From Fidelibacterota bacterium (GTDB lineage Bacteria > Fidelibacterota > Marinisomatia > SCGC-AAA003-L08 > GCA-2689995), in the NCBI GenBank assembly GCA_002689995.1, contig NZIV01000040.1:99710-154582 (forward strand): a stretch of DNA of 54,873 bases. The letters are read 5' to 3'. Position 1 is the first letter of the stretch. Every line of letters begins with the position of its first letter. Both the position numbers and the translations under genes were made by a program. Shown in pieces: positions 10,436 through 18,469 of the stretch. The notes beneath the pieces were generated by a model. The model saw only the letters and a list, made by a program, of their open reading frames with translations, was not told the DNA's origin and ran no database searches.

Positions 10436-11329
10436 ATGAAATTATCAGTAATTTTCACATTAATATCAATTTGTTTTTCTCAATTAAGTTTAAATTATTT
10501 TATTCGACAAGATAGTGTTTTTGTTGGTGATAATATTAATTATATAATTGAATTAAATATATCTGATAATCAAGTACCAATTTTTCCTGAACTTGAATCA
10601 AATAGTGATAAACTATCAATAAATAGTAGAATAATTGGAGAGAAATTTGTTGAATTTGAGCTCACATTTTGGGAAGTAGGTCAAGGAGTTATTCCTAAAA
10701 TACCAATTAAAATAATGGAAAATAATCAATTAAAAACCACACTTGAAACTGATTCATTAGTTATAAATGTTTTTAGTCATTTGACTTCAAATGATATTTC
10801 TGTAAGAGATATTAAAGATATGAAGCAAATTAAGATTTTATCAACATTAGAAAAATTCTTTATAGTAAGCATATTAGTTTTATCATTATTTATTATGATT
10901 TATTTATGGAATAAACGTGAGTATAGCAAAAAAATTAGAACTAGGAAAAAATATATTGAGCCAATTCATTTACGTACTTTATCTGAATTAGATAAGATAA
11001 AAATTGAATATCCAATAAATTGGGGAAACGCTGAGGATTTTTATTTAAAGCTAACATATACTTTTAGAAAATATTTAGCAGAAGAGTTTTACTTTAAAGC
11101 TCTTGAGATGACTACAAATGAAATATTAGAATTTTTTAATAATAAGAATTTTTTAGATGATTCACTTAAATATGATATGGCAGAGTTATTAAATCGAGCA
11201 GATTTATCAAAATATGCAATGCAAGTACCGGATAAAAATTATTTTATCTCAGATAAAGATAAAGCTATTATCCTGGTAAAATTAATGCATGAAAAATTAA
11301 TGAATTTATCAGAAGAAAAAAATAAATAA
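10436..11329 (+). CDS. BatD-like membrane protein
   Basis: A 297-residue protein with signal peptide (residues 1-15, ending CFSQ). A periplasmic beta-rich domain (about 20-115) opens with 'VFVGDNINYIIEL', the pattern of BatD/DUF4381-type domains. A single transmembrane helix lies at 141-158. A basic linker and a cytoplasmic helical domain follow, with 'FYLKLTYTFRKYLAEEFYFKALEMTTNEIL' resembling DUF4381-type tails. It abuts the DUF58 gene with no gap. The full Bat cluster (batA/batB vWA membrane proteins) is not present here. The exact job is unknown; envelope stress or envelope complex maturation is inferred from the family. Confidence 0.65.
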   Translation: MKLSVIFTLISICFSQLSLNYFIRQDSVFVGDNINYIIELNISDNQVPIFPELESNSDKLSINSRIIGEKFVEFELTFWEVGQGVIPKIPIKIMENNQLKTTLETDSLVINVFSHLTSNDISVRDIKDMKQIKILSTLEKFFIVSILVLSLFIMIYLWNKREYSKKIRTRKKYIEPIHLRTLSELDKIKIEYPINWGNAEDFYLKLTYTFRKYLAEEFYFKALEMTTNEILEFFNNKNFLDDSLKYDMAELLNRADLSKYAMQVPDKNYFISDKDKAIILVKLMHEKLMNLSEEKNK

Positions 11330-11648
11330 AACCAAACTATTTTGTTATTCTTAATTTAAAAAATTATTAAAAGAATAGCTTATCAGCGGGAAAATATTAC
11401 TTTTAATACCTATTAATTTAAGTAAATACATTAATTTAAATTATTAAGGAGTCAGTTTAAATAGGACTTAATGTCTTAATTTTGGCAGATATTATTAAAT
11501 AATTTTTTCAAAAACTTAAATGGTAAATCTATAATTAACAATATGTCTGCCAATTAGACATATAGCCTATATTCGGCATAAACTTTGTTAAACCTATTAC
11601 AATTTATTATACAATCTAAAAACTAAAATTAAAAATGGAGATTAATCT
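11330..11648 (+). other. Intergenic region upstream of groES
   Basis: This 319-base AT-rich gap between the BatD-like gene and groES holds the chaperone control element (11544-11587). It also holds TTGGCAGA (11482-11489), the exact inverted complement of TCTGCCAA at 11546-11553. A ribosome site (GGAG, 11637-11640) precedes groES. I see no further gene, terminator or CIRCE box in it. Confidence 0.6.
11544..11587 (+). promoter_or_regulatory. groES-groEL control element, shared with dnaK
   Basis: Together with the preceding bases it contains a perfect 8-bp inverted repeat, ATATGTCT (11541-11548) and AGACATAT (11556-11563). It matches the dnaK upstream element at 16 of the first 20 bases and repeats its TGCC-N23-GGCA dyad and CTTTG end. 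TTAGACA followed by TAAACT could be the -35/-10 boxes. It ends 62 bases before the groES start. A common heat-shock or chaperone regulator binding here is inferred. Confidence 0.55.
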
Positions 11649-11939
11649 ATGAATGTCAAACCTTTAGCTGATCGTGTAATCGTAAAGGCAGCAGAAGCAG
11701 AGGAAATGACCAAGGGTGGAATCATTTTACCTGATACTGCAAAAGAAAAACCGCAACAAGGTGAGGTTGTTGCTGTAGGACCCGGAAAAGTTTCTGATAG
11801 CGGAAGCTTAGTTGGAATGACCTTAAAAACAGGTGATAATGTTTTATATGGAAAATACTCTGGTACAGAAATCTCGGTAGATGGTGAGGATGTTCTCATC
11901 ATGCGTGAAAGCGATATTTTAGCCGTACTTGCAAAATAA
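11649..11939 (+). CDS. groES: Co-chaperonin GroES (Hsp10)
   Basis: A 96-residue protein of standard GroES length. It starts [12 protein letters not shown], has the mobile loop '[22 protein letters not shown]' around residues 20-41, the roof and barrel strands '[14 protein letters not shown]', and ends with '[13 protein letters not shown]'. It forms the heptameric lid of the GroEL folding chamber. The ATG start carries GGAG eight bases upstream in the same TGGAGATTAA context as dnaK. groEL follows after 12 bases in the same operon. An open frame on the opposite strand here is a shadow. Confidence 0.98.
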   Translation: MNVKPLADRVIVKAAEAEEMTKGGIILPDTAKEKPQQGEVVAVGPGKVSDSGSLVGMTLKTGDNVLYGKYSGTEISVDGEDVLIMRESDILAVLAK

Positions 11940-11948
11940 AAAGGATAG

Positions 11949-13595
<1,647 letters not shown>

Positions 13596-13615
13596 TTTCC
13601 ACTTTATATTAAATA

Positions 13616-13646
13616 GAAAGCCTCGGATGATTAATTCGAGGCTTTC
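13616..13646 (+). terminator. Terminator hairpin of groESL
   Basis: GAAAGCCTCG (13616-13625) pairs perfectly with CGAGGCTTTC (13637-13646) around an 11-base loop. The downstream T run is weak (TTGTTATT), but the position, 20 bases after groEL, fits a terminator. Confidence 0.75.
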
Positions 13647-13714
13647 TTGTTATTAGTCAAAATTAAAAATTAATTAGTATCAAAATAAGATTTTATATAC
13701 TACTATTTTTTGCA

Positions 13715-14545
13715 ATGTTATTATGGGGATTATCATGGAGTAATGCAAAAATTTTAGGTCAGTATCATCCACCAACTACGATTATGTTTTGGCGATTTCT
13801 ATTTGCAACTTTAACTCTAATACCATTTTTATTTATAATAAAATTTGATAGATATAAGTTGAAATCTGAATTTCCTAAATTACTGATTGCTTCAATAATT
13901 TTTTGTCTTTATAATTTTTTTTATTTTAAAGGAACTCAATTAGGATATGCAGGAATAGGTGGTGTTTTAGTTACTACTTTAATGCCCATTATCACCACTC
14001 TATTATCGATATTTCTGTATAAAAAACGTATTCAATTAAACATAAAGATTGGGATATTAATTGGTTTAGTAAGTGCTATTTTGTTATTAAGAATTTGGAA
14101 GTATAATTTAAATGATTTAATTAATAGTGGTAATATTTATTTTATTCTAGGTGCTATATTTTGGTCAATTCTTACTTTATTAACCCATAGTATTACTAAA
14201 ATGATTCCATCGTTAATTTATAGTGTTTTTTTGTTTTCTATTTCAACAGTTATTATTCTTTTTTCAACACCAAAATCATTAGATATAAATTTTTTTCAAT
14301 CTAGTTTATACTTTTGGATTCATTTTATATCTATATCTATTGGTGCGATGGCATTTGGAACAGTTGCATATTTTTATGCAACTCAAAAATTAGGAGCAAC
14401 ATTAGCAAGTTCATTTACCTTTTTAGTCCCCGTAAGTGCGATTTTTTTTAGTATAATTTTATTAAATGAAATACCTGATATAATTTCAACTATAGGCTGT
14501 ATCACTGCAGTTTTATCTGTATTTATAATAAATAAAAGAACATAA
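13715..14545 (+). CDS. EamA/DMT-family membrane transporter
   Basis: At least 276 residues, almost all in hydrophobic helices: about nine from the ATG at 13715, ten if the first is extended upstream. Two EamA repeats are visible. The first contains MFWRFLFATLTLIPF and 'GYAGIGGVLVTTLMPIITTLLS'; the second contains 'SIGAMAFGTVAYFYATQKLGATLASSFTFLVPVSAIF', a typical EamA end. Members export amino acids, metabolites or drugs; the substrate is unknown. The ATG cuts into the first helix (MLLWGLSWSNAKI). The frame stays open upstream to 13667 with codons for a helix start but no ATG, GTG or TTG. The true start may therefore be a rare codon such as ATT 13673 or ATC 13679. Confidence 0.85.
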   Translation: MLLWGLSWSNAKILGQYHPPTTIMFWRFLFATLTLIPFLFIIKFDRYKLKSEFPKLLIASIIFCLYNFFYFKGTQLGYAGIGGVLVTTLMPIITTLLSIFLYKKRIQLNIKIGILIGLVSAILLLRIWKYNLNDLINSGNIYFILGAIFWSILTLLTHSITKMIPSLIYSVFLFSISTVIILFSTPKSLDINFFQSSLYFWIHFISISIGAMAFGTVAYFYATQKLGATLASSFTFLVPVSAIFFSIILLNEIPDIISTIGCITAVLSVFIINKRT

Positions 14546-14605
14546 TCTTACTAAAGGAAAATAATTCCCTACATATTTTATTAAATTTTATTATTAATTA
14601 TATAA

Positions 14606-14630
14606 ATTTAATTTAATTTAATTTAATTTA
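14606..14630 (+). repeat. ATTTA pentanucleotide tandem repeat
   Basis: Five exact copies of ATTTA lie in the AT-rich gap between the transporter and the flagellin, about 60 bases before the sigma-28-like box. It is a simple sequence repeat that could vary in copy number. No function is shown. Confidence 0.6.
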
Positions 14631-14692
14631 ATTAATTTTAATTTTTTATCTTTAATAACTCTCTTAAAATATCTTTTATTTTATGTTTTATT

Positions 14693-14700
14693 GTCGATAA
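14693..14700 (+). promoter_or_regulatory. Weak sigma-28-type -10 box for flagellin
   Basis: GTCGATAA matches 7 of 8 bases of the FliA (sigma-28) -10 consensus GCCGATAA. The -35 position is poor: TTTATTTT at 14675-14682 shares 5 of 8 bases with TAAAGTTT. If used, transcription would start near 14707 and give a leader of about 105 bases. Confidence 0.4.
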
Positions 14701-14742
14701 TTGAAATAAGTTCAATACTAATAATTGGTATAGAATTTATAG

Positions 14743-14803
14743 ACAATCTATTTGATTGTAGATATTATTAACATGGCACGGATGCCAAAATAAAACAAGG
14801 AGG
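14743..14803 (+). promoter_or_regulatory. Flagellin 5' leader with two hairpins and CsrA-like sites
   Basis: Hairpin 1 is ACAATC (14743-14748) with GATTGT (14754-14759). Hairpin 2 is TGGCA (14774-14778) with TGCCA (14783-14787), enclosing a CGGA loop, so the motif ACGGA (ANGGA) is presented in a loop. A second ANGGA (AAGGA) lies in the ribosome binding site AAGGAGG at 14797-14803. CsrA binds ANGGA in loops and at ribosome sites, and in Bacillus it represses flagellin (hag) from such a pair. The same use here is inference. Confidence 0.45.
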
Positions 14804-14811
14804 TAATATCA

Positions 14812-15729
14812 ATGTTTGGTGATGTTACACGCGTTGGAGCTAATTTCCACGCACAAGAAGCTTGGGGTAATCTAAAGAAAGTTAATGGCCAAATTGGTCA
14901 GATACAATCACGATTATCAACAGGTAAAAGAATAAACTCTGCAGAAGACGATACTTCAGGTTATGCTTTATCAAAGCATCTTGAAAGTAGAGTTAGAGGT
15001 CTAAGTCAAGGCTTAGAAAATGTTGGGACAGCAAAAAATGTGTTAAATATTGCTGAAGGTGGTTATCAATCACAAATGTCATTACTTCAGGATATGAAAG
15101 AAAAAGCAACACAAGCTGCTGATGGCTCATGGAGTCAGGCTCAAAGAGATTCAATTAACGATCAATACGTTGCTTTAATGAAGGAATTTGATGATATTGC
15201 TGCTGATACACAATTTAATGATAGAGCATTGTTCGGTCAAACGACTACATTTCAAGTTGGTGAACAAAATGGAGATACTTTAGCCGCTGCTCTTTCAAAT
15301 TCTGTTACTGGTGTTGCAACTGCCGGTACATATGATACCACTGCTGTTACTGATGCTGATGATAATGGATTAGCTGATGATGGGGTTTCAGGTGTCGGAG
15401 AAGATGCAGTAATAATTGCAGATTTAGCCTTAGGTGGTACTGATGGAACATCTGCTAGGGCAGCTATTACACGTTTAGATAGCGCAATTAAATCATTATC
15501 AAAGTCAATCCAAAAGGTTGGTGATTATAATGCAAGATTATCTTCAAAAGAAGAATCATTATCATTAGCTATTTCTAATACAGAGGCTACAAGAAGTCGT
15601 GTTGAAGATGCTGATTTTGCTAAAGAGCAGATGAGCATGATGAAGTTGCAAATTTTGCAGCAAACATCTGTTTCGTCATTTTCTCAAGCAAATGCTGCTC
15701 CTCAAATGGTTTTAGGCCTATTGAGATAA
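14812..15729 (+). CDS. fliC: Flagellin
   Basis: A 305-residue flagellin. The N-terminal D0/D1 helices (about 1-140) include 'LSTGKRINSAEDDTSGYALSKHLESRVRGL', the usual RINSAxDDxxG region. A short variable region follows (about 145-225). The C-terminal D1/D0 helices have 'NTEATRSRVEDADFAKEQM' (256-274) and end 'NAAPQMVLGLLR'. It polymerises into the external flagellar filament after export by the flagellar type III system. The variable part contains DADDNGLADD (181-190), a calcium-loop-like acidic repeat. The start has a strong AAGGAGG eight bases upstream, unusual in this window. No other flagellar structural genes are nearby; a second, modified flagellin lies at 47107. Confidence 0.96.
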   Translation: MFGDVTRVGANFHAQEAWGNLKKVNGQIGQIQSRLSTGKRINSAEDDTSGYALSKHLESRVRGLSQGLENVGTAKNVLNIAEGGYQSQMSLLQDMKEKATQAADGSWSQAQRDSINDQYVALMKEFDDIAADTQFNDRALFGQTTTFQVGEQNGDTLAAALSNSVTGVATAGTYDTTAVTDADDNGLADDGVSGVGEDAVIIADLALGGTDGTSARAAITRLDSAIKSLSKSIQKVGDYNARLSSKEESLSLAISNTEATRSRVEDADFAKEQMSMMKLQILQQTSVSSFSQANAAPQMVLGLLR

Positions 15730-15750
15730 ATGATACAATAAAGAATTATT

Positions 15751-15779
15751 TGGGAATGACAATTGTCATGTCATTCCCA
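15751..15779 (+). terminator. Hairpin after flagellin
   Basis: A perfect 11-bp stem (TGGGAATGACA at 15751-15761 with its complement at 15769-15779) and 7-base loop lie 21 bases after the flagellin stop. No T run follows, so it may stabilise the 3' end or act as a terminator. Confidence 0.65.
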
Positions 15780-15812
15780 TTATAATTCATTTGACTATTA
15801 GGATATTATATT

Positions 15813-16010
15813 ATGAATACAAACATTATCGGAATAAAAGAAGTTGCTGATTATTTAAATATGAAAGAACAAACTGTTTATCGTTTAGTTCAAAGAGGAA
15901 AAATTCCAGCTATTAAATTTGGTGGAACATGGAAAGTTAAGAGGGATCATTTAGAATCTATGTTCGATCAATTACTAGCAGAAAAGATGAAGGAACTTCA
16001 AACTAAATAA
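15813..16010 (+). CDS. Small excisionase-type helix-turn-helix protein
   Basis: A 65-residue protein formed by one winged helix-turn-helix of the HTH_17/excisionase (MerR-like) kind. 'IGIKEVADYLNMKEQTVYRLVQRGKIPAIKFGGTWKVKRDHLE' fills residues 6-48 and has the classic KEVAxYLxxxxxTVYRLVxxGKIPAxKxGxxWRxxxxxLE pattern. A short charged tail follows. It binds DNA by family. There is no integrase nearby, so it is more likely a small transcription regulator than a phage excisionase. It is isolated by the flagellin hairpin upstream and its own terminator, yet its position right behind flagellin makes motility control worth considering. Confidence 0.85.
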   Translation: MNTNIIGIKEVADYLNMKEQTVYRLVQRGKIPAIKFGGTWKVKRDHLESMFDQLLAEKMKELQTK

Positions 16011-16047
16011 TTTACTCAATTCATTAAATTTTATTTTTTTTATATAG

Positions 16048-16090
16048 AATCCACTTACAAAAATAATAATTTTAGTAAGTGGATTTTGAT
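16048..16090 (+). terminator. Terminator of the HTH gene
   Basis: An 11-bp stem, AATCCACTTAC (16048-16058) with GTAAGTGGATT (16075-16085), encloses an AT-rich loop that can pair further. T residues follow. It lies 37 bases after the stop of the HTH gene. Confidence 0.8.
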
Positions 16091-16179
16091 GTTTCTATTA
16101 ATTACTATTTTTAACTTAAAACAATCAATAAATTTAATTAATGACAAAATAAAAATAGTAGAGATTAGAAGGAAGAATA

Positions 16180-16968
16180 TTGAACGAGTTAACGAAATTA
16201 GACCATCCATTAATTACAGAAGTTTTATTTCATCCAAGAAAAAATATTGATGTAGAAGTAAATAAACCTAATAATTTATTGATTTATGTAACAGATAAAA
16301 TACGAGTAGGAACTAGGTTACATTTATTCGACAGCAAAAATCCAAATTTGATTTATTTTCATGGTAATGCGGAATTAGTTTCAGAGTACGATGAGTTTTC
16401 TAAGATATATAAGAATTTAGGAATTAATTTTATTCCTGTAGATTATAGAGGCTATGGTTTTTCAAACGGAAAACCTTCTTTTTCAACGATGATATCTGAT
16501 TCAAATATTATATTTAAGTATCTTAAGAATTATTTAATTGAAAATAATTATACTGGTCAGATATTTATAATGGGCCGGTCACTTGGTAGTGTTTCGGCTT
16601 TAGAAATAGCACAAAACTTTCAGGAAGAAATCGATGGTATAATTATTGAATCCGGTTTTGCTTATATTGAGCCATTATTTAATTTGTTTGGTATTAGCCC
16701 ATCTTTACTAAAAATTAATTTTGATAAATCATTGAATCATATCAACAAAATAAAAGAATATTATGGACCTTTATTGGTTATTCATGCTAAAAATGATCAA
16801 ATTATTAATTTTAGTGAAGGTTTAGATTTATATGATAATTCAAATTCTAATAGTAAATTTAATAAATGGGTTGAAAATGCTCATCACAATAATATTATTC
16901 AACAAATGGGTCTAAACTATTTTAACTTATTGAAAGAATTTATATACCAAAAAAGTATTTCAATATAA
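16180..16968 (+). CDS. Alpha/beta hydrolase
   Basis: A 262-residue protein with the alpha/beta-hydrolase fold and no signal peptide. HGN at 61-63 forms the oxyanion region, 'VDYRGYGFSNG' (87-97) is typical of the ABHD13/ABHD17-like group, and GRSLGS places the nucleophile at Ser134. Asp206 (KNDQII) and His235 or His236 (NAHHNN) complete the triad. The substrate is unknown; esterase, thioesterase or depalmitoylase activities occur in relatives. The start is TTG 16180, preceded by AGAAGGAAG. It stands alone, with 148 AT-rich bases before the next gene, including the AT hairpin TGATAATT/AATTATCA near 17005-17028. Confidence 0.85.
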   Translation: MNELTKLDHPLITEVLFHPRKNIDVEVNKPNNLLIYVTDKIRVGTRLHLFDSKNPNLIYFHGNAELVSEYDEFSKIYKNLGINFIPVDYRGYGFSNGKPSFSTMISDSNIIFKYLKNYLIENNYTGQIFIMGRSLGSVSALEIAQNFQEEIDGIIIESGFAYIEPLFNLFGISPSLLKINFDKSLNHINKIKEYYGPLLVIHAKNDQIINFSEGLDLYDNSNSNSKFNKWVENAHHNNIIQQMGLNYFNLLKEFIYQKSISI

Positions 16969-17116
16969 AAATCTTTTAATTCAGACGACTTTTAGACTTT
17001 TAACTGATAATTTTTTAAATAATTATCAAAATAGAAAATAGTAAAAGAATTATTAATTAACTATTTACAATCTAATTATTTAATTATTTCCTAATTTTAT
17101 CTAAATTATTGTTAGA

Positions 17117-18469
17117 GTGATATATAAAATAGAGAAATTATATAGAATTTTCATTTTAAAACTTTGCATAGTTTTTATTTTAAGTTGTAAAAGTAATTCA
17201 ATTAATGAAATATCTCAAATACAGAGTTTTCCATACAAGTCATATCATTTAGATGATAGTGGAGATATTTTAAATACAGAAATCTTTTCATCAGACTTTC
17301 AAGATTCTAAGGATTGTGCTGAATGTCATCCAAATCACTATGAAGAATGGAATATGTCATCTCATGCTCATAGTAGTTCAAGTATTTTCTTTCAGAAAAG
17401 ATTAGCTGATGCAGTTCACGAGCATGAACAAAGTATAGAAAGATTTTGCGACCAATGCCATGATCCAATCTCAGTTATTTCAGAAAAAGATGAAAATAAT
17501 AGCTTAATTCATAGTGGTGTAACTTGTGATGTTTGCCATACTATGACAAGAAAGTCATCAACTACAATTGCATTGCCTCACCAAATTGTAACAAGTCAGT
17601 TGTTTTTAAATCCAGGGGAGGGAATAAAGTATGGACCTTTAAATAGTCCTAATCAAAATAATTATCATGAATCTCAATTTAATCCTATTTACAAGCAATC
17701 AGAATCATGTTTACCATGTCATGATTTGAAGCATGAAGATTTAGAAACAGAAATTACTTTCACTGAATGGAGTAGAATTCCTGGAATGTCGATGTCTGGT
17801 GCATTTCCTTGTCAACAATGTCATATGCCTGAAAAAGAAGATGGAACACATGAGCATCATTTTGCTGGAGTTGATTTAAGTTATGAACTACCACCTAAAG
17901 AAGAGCCTTTATATAATAAAGTTTTAGAGCTATTAGAAACAGCGGCACAAATTTCTTTTAAATCAAATATAGAGGAAATAGCTGATTCAATAGCTTGGAG
18001 TAACTACATTAATATTCCTGTTCGTATTGAAAGCCTTAATGGCCATCATTTACCCTCAGGTACTTCTTTTAACCGTGAATGCTGGGTTTCAATTGAAGTA
18101 CGAGATAGTGATGCAAATGGTGAATTAATTTATAAAAATGGTATACTTGAAAGTACAATAGAGTTATTAAATTATTATGAGAAAGATCTTGTTTTATTTA
18201 CTTCATTTTTAATCACAGAAGAAGGTGATACAACTCAAGATGTTTTAAAAGCTTCTCAAATTATTAATCATTCCCTACCAGGATTAAATATAAAATATAC
18301 TGATTATAGATTTAAAATAAACAATCAAATAAAATCATTATGGATAAAGGCAAAATTAAATTTTAGACCAATAAAGCCATTTATTTTTGATGAATTACCG
18401 TTATTAAAACAAAATATTCCAATTTATACTATTGATGAAATTGAAAAGACCATCCATATTATTAATTAA
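17117..18469 (+). CDS. Five-haem c-type cytochrome lipoprotein (cytochrome c554-like)
   Basis: A 450-residue exported protein with hydrophobic N-terminus and lipobox ILSC (Cys24), so it is a predicted lipoprotein. Five CxxCH haem sites are present: 67-71 (CAECH), 111-115 (CDQCH), 137-141 (CDVCH), 198-202 (CLPCH) and 232-236 (CQQCH). The opening 'DCAECHPNHYEEW' and 'GVTCDVCH' are typical of the cytochrome c554 and multihaem-nitrite-reductase-like family. Extra His residues (HEHHF, 245-249) can serve as distal ligands. The C-terminal ~200 residues are haem-free and beta-rich. It probably transfers electrons at the cell envelope; donor and acceptor are unknown. The start is GTG 17117. The next gene begins 35 bases inside its end. 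Confidence 0.88.
   Translation: MIYKIEKLYRIFILKLCIVFILSCKSNSINEISQIQSFPYKSYHLDDSGDILNTEIFSSDFQDSKDCAECHPNHYEEWNMSSHAHSSSSIFFQKRLADAVHEHEQSIERFCDQCHDPISVISEKDENNSLIHSGVTCDVCHTMTRKSSTTIALPHQIVTSQLFLNPGEGIKYGPLNSPNQNNYHESQFNPIYKQSESCLPCHDLKHEDLETEITFTEWSRIPGMSMSGAFPCQQCHMPEKEDGTHEHHFAGVDLSYELPPKEEPLYNKVLELLETAAQISFKSNIEEIADSIAWSNYINIPVRIESLNGHHLPSGTSFNRECWVSIEVRDSDANGELIYKNGILESTIELLNYYEKDLVLFTSFLITEEGDTTQDVLKASQIINHSLPGLNIKYTDYRFKINNQIKSLWIKAKLNFRPIKPFIFDELPLLKQNIPIYTIDEIEKTIHIIN

Noticed and set aside
11330-11648. CIRCE (HrcA) operator upstream of groES or dnaK
   Set aside because: No TTAGCACTC-N9-GAGTGCTAA or near variant is present in either upstream region.
14774-14790. Possible sigma-54 promoter (TGGCAC) in the flagellin leader
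   Set aside because: The -12 element should be TTGC five bases after TGGCAC; here the bases are GGATGCCA, which instead form a hairpin.
15826-15833. TCCGATAA on the reverse strand, like a sigma-28 -10 box
   Set aside because: It lies inside the HTH gene, points antisense to flagellin, and has no TAAA box at the required distance.
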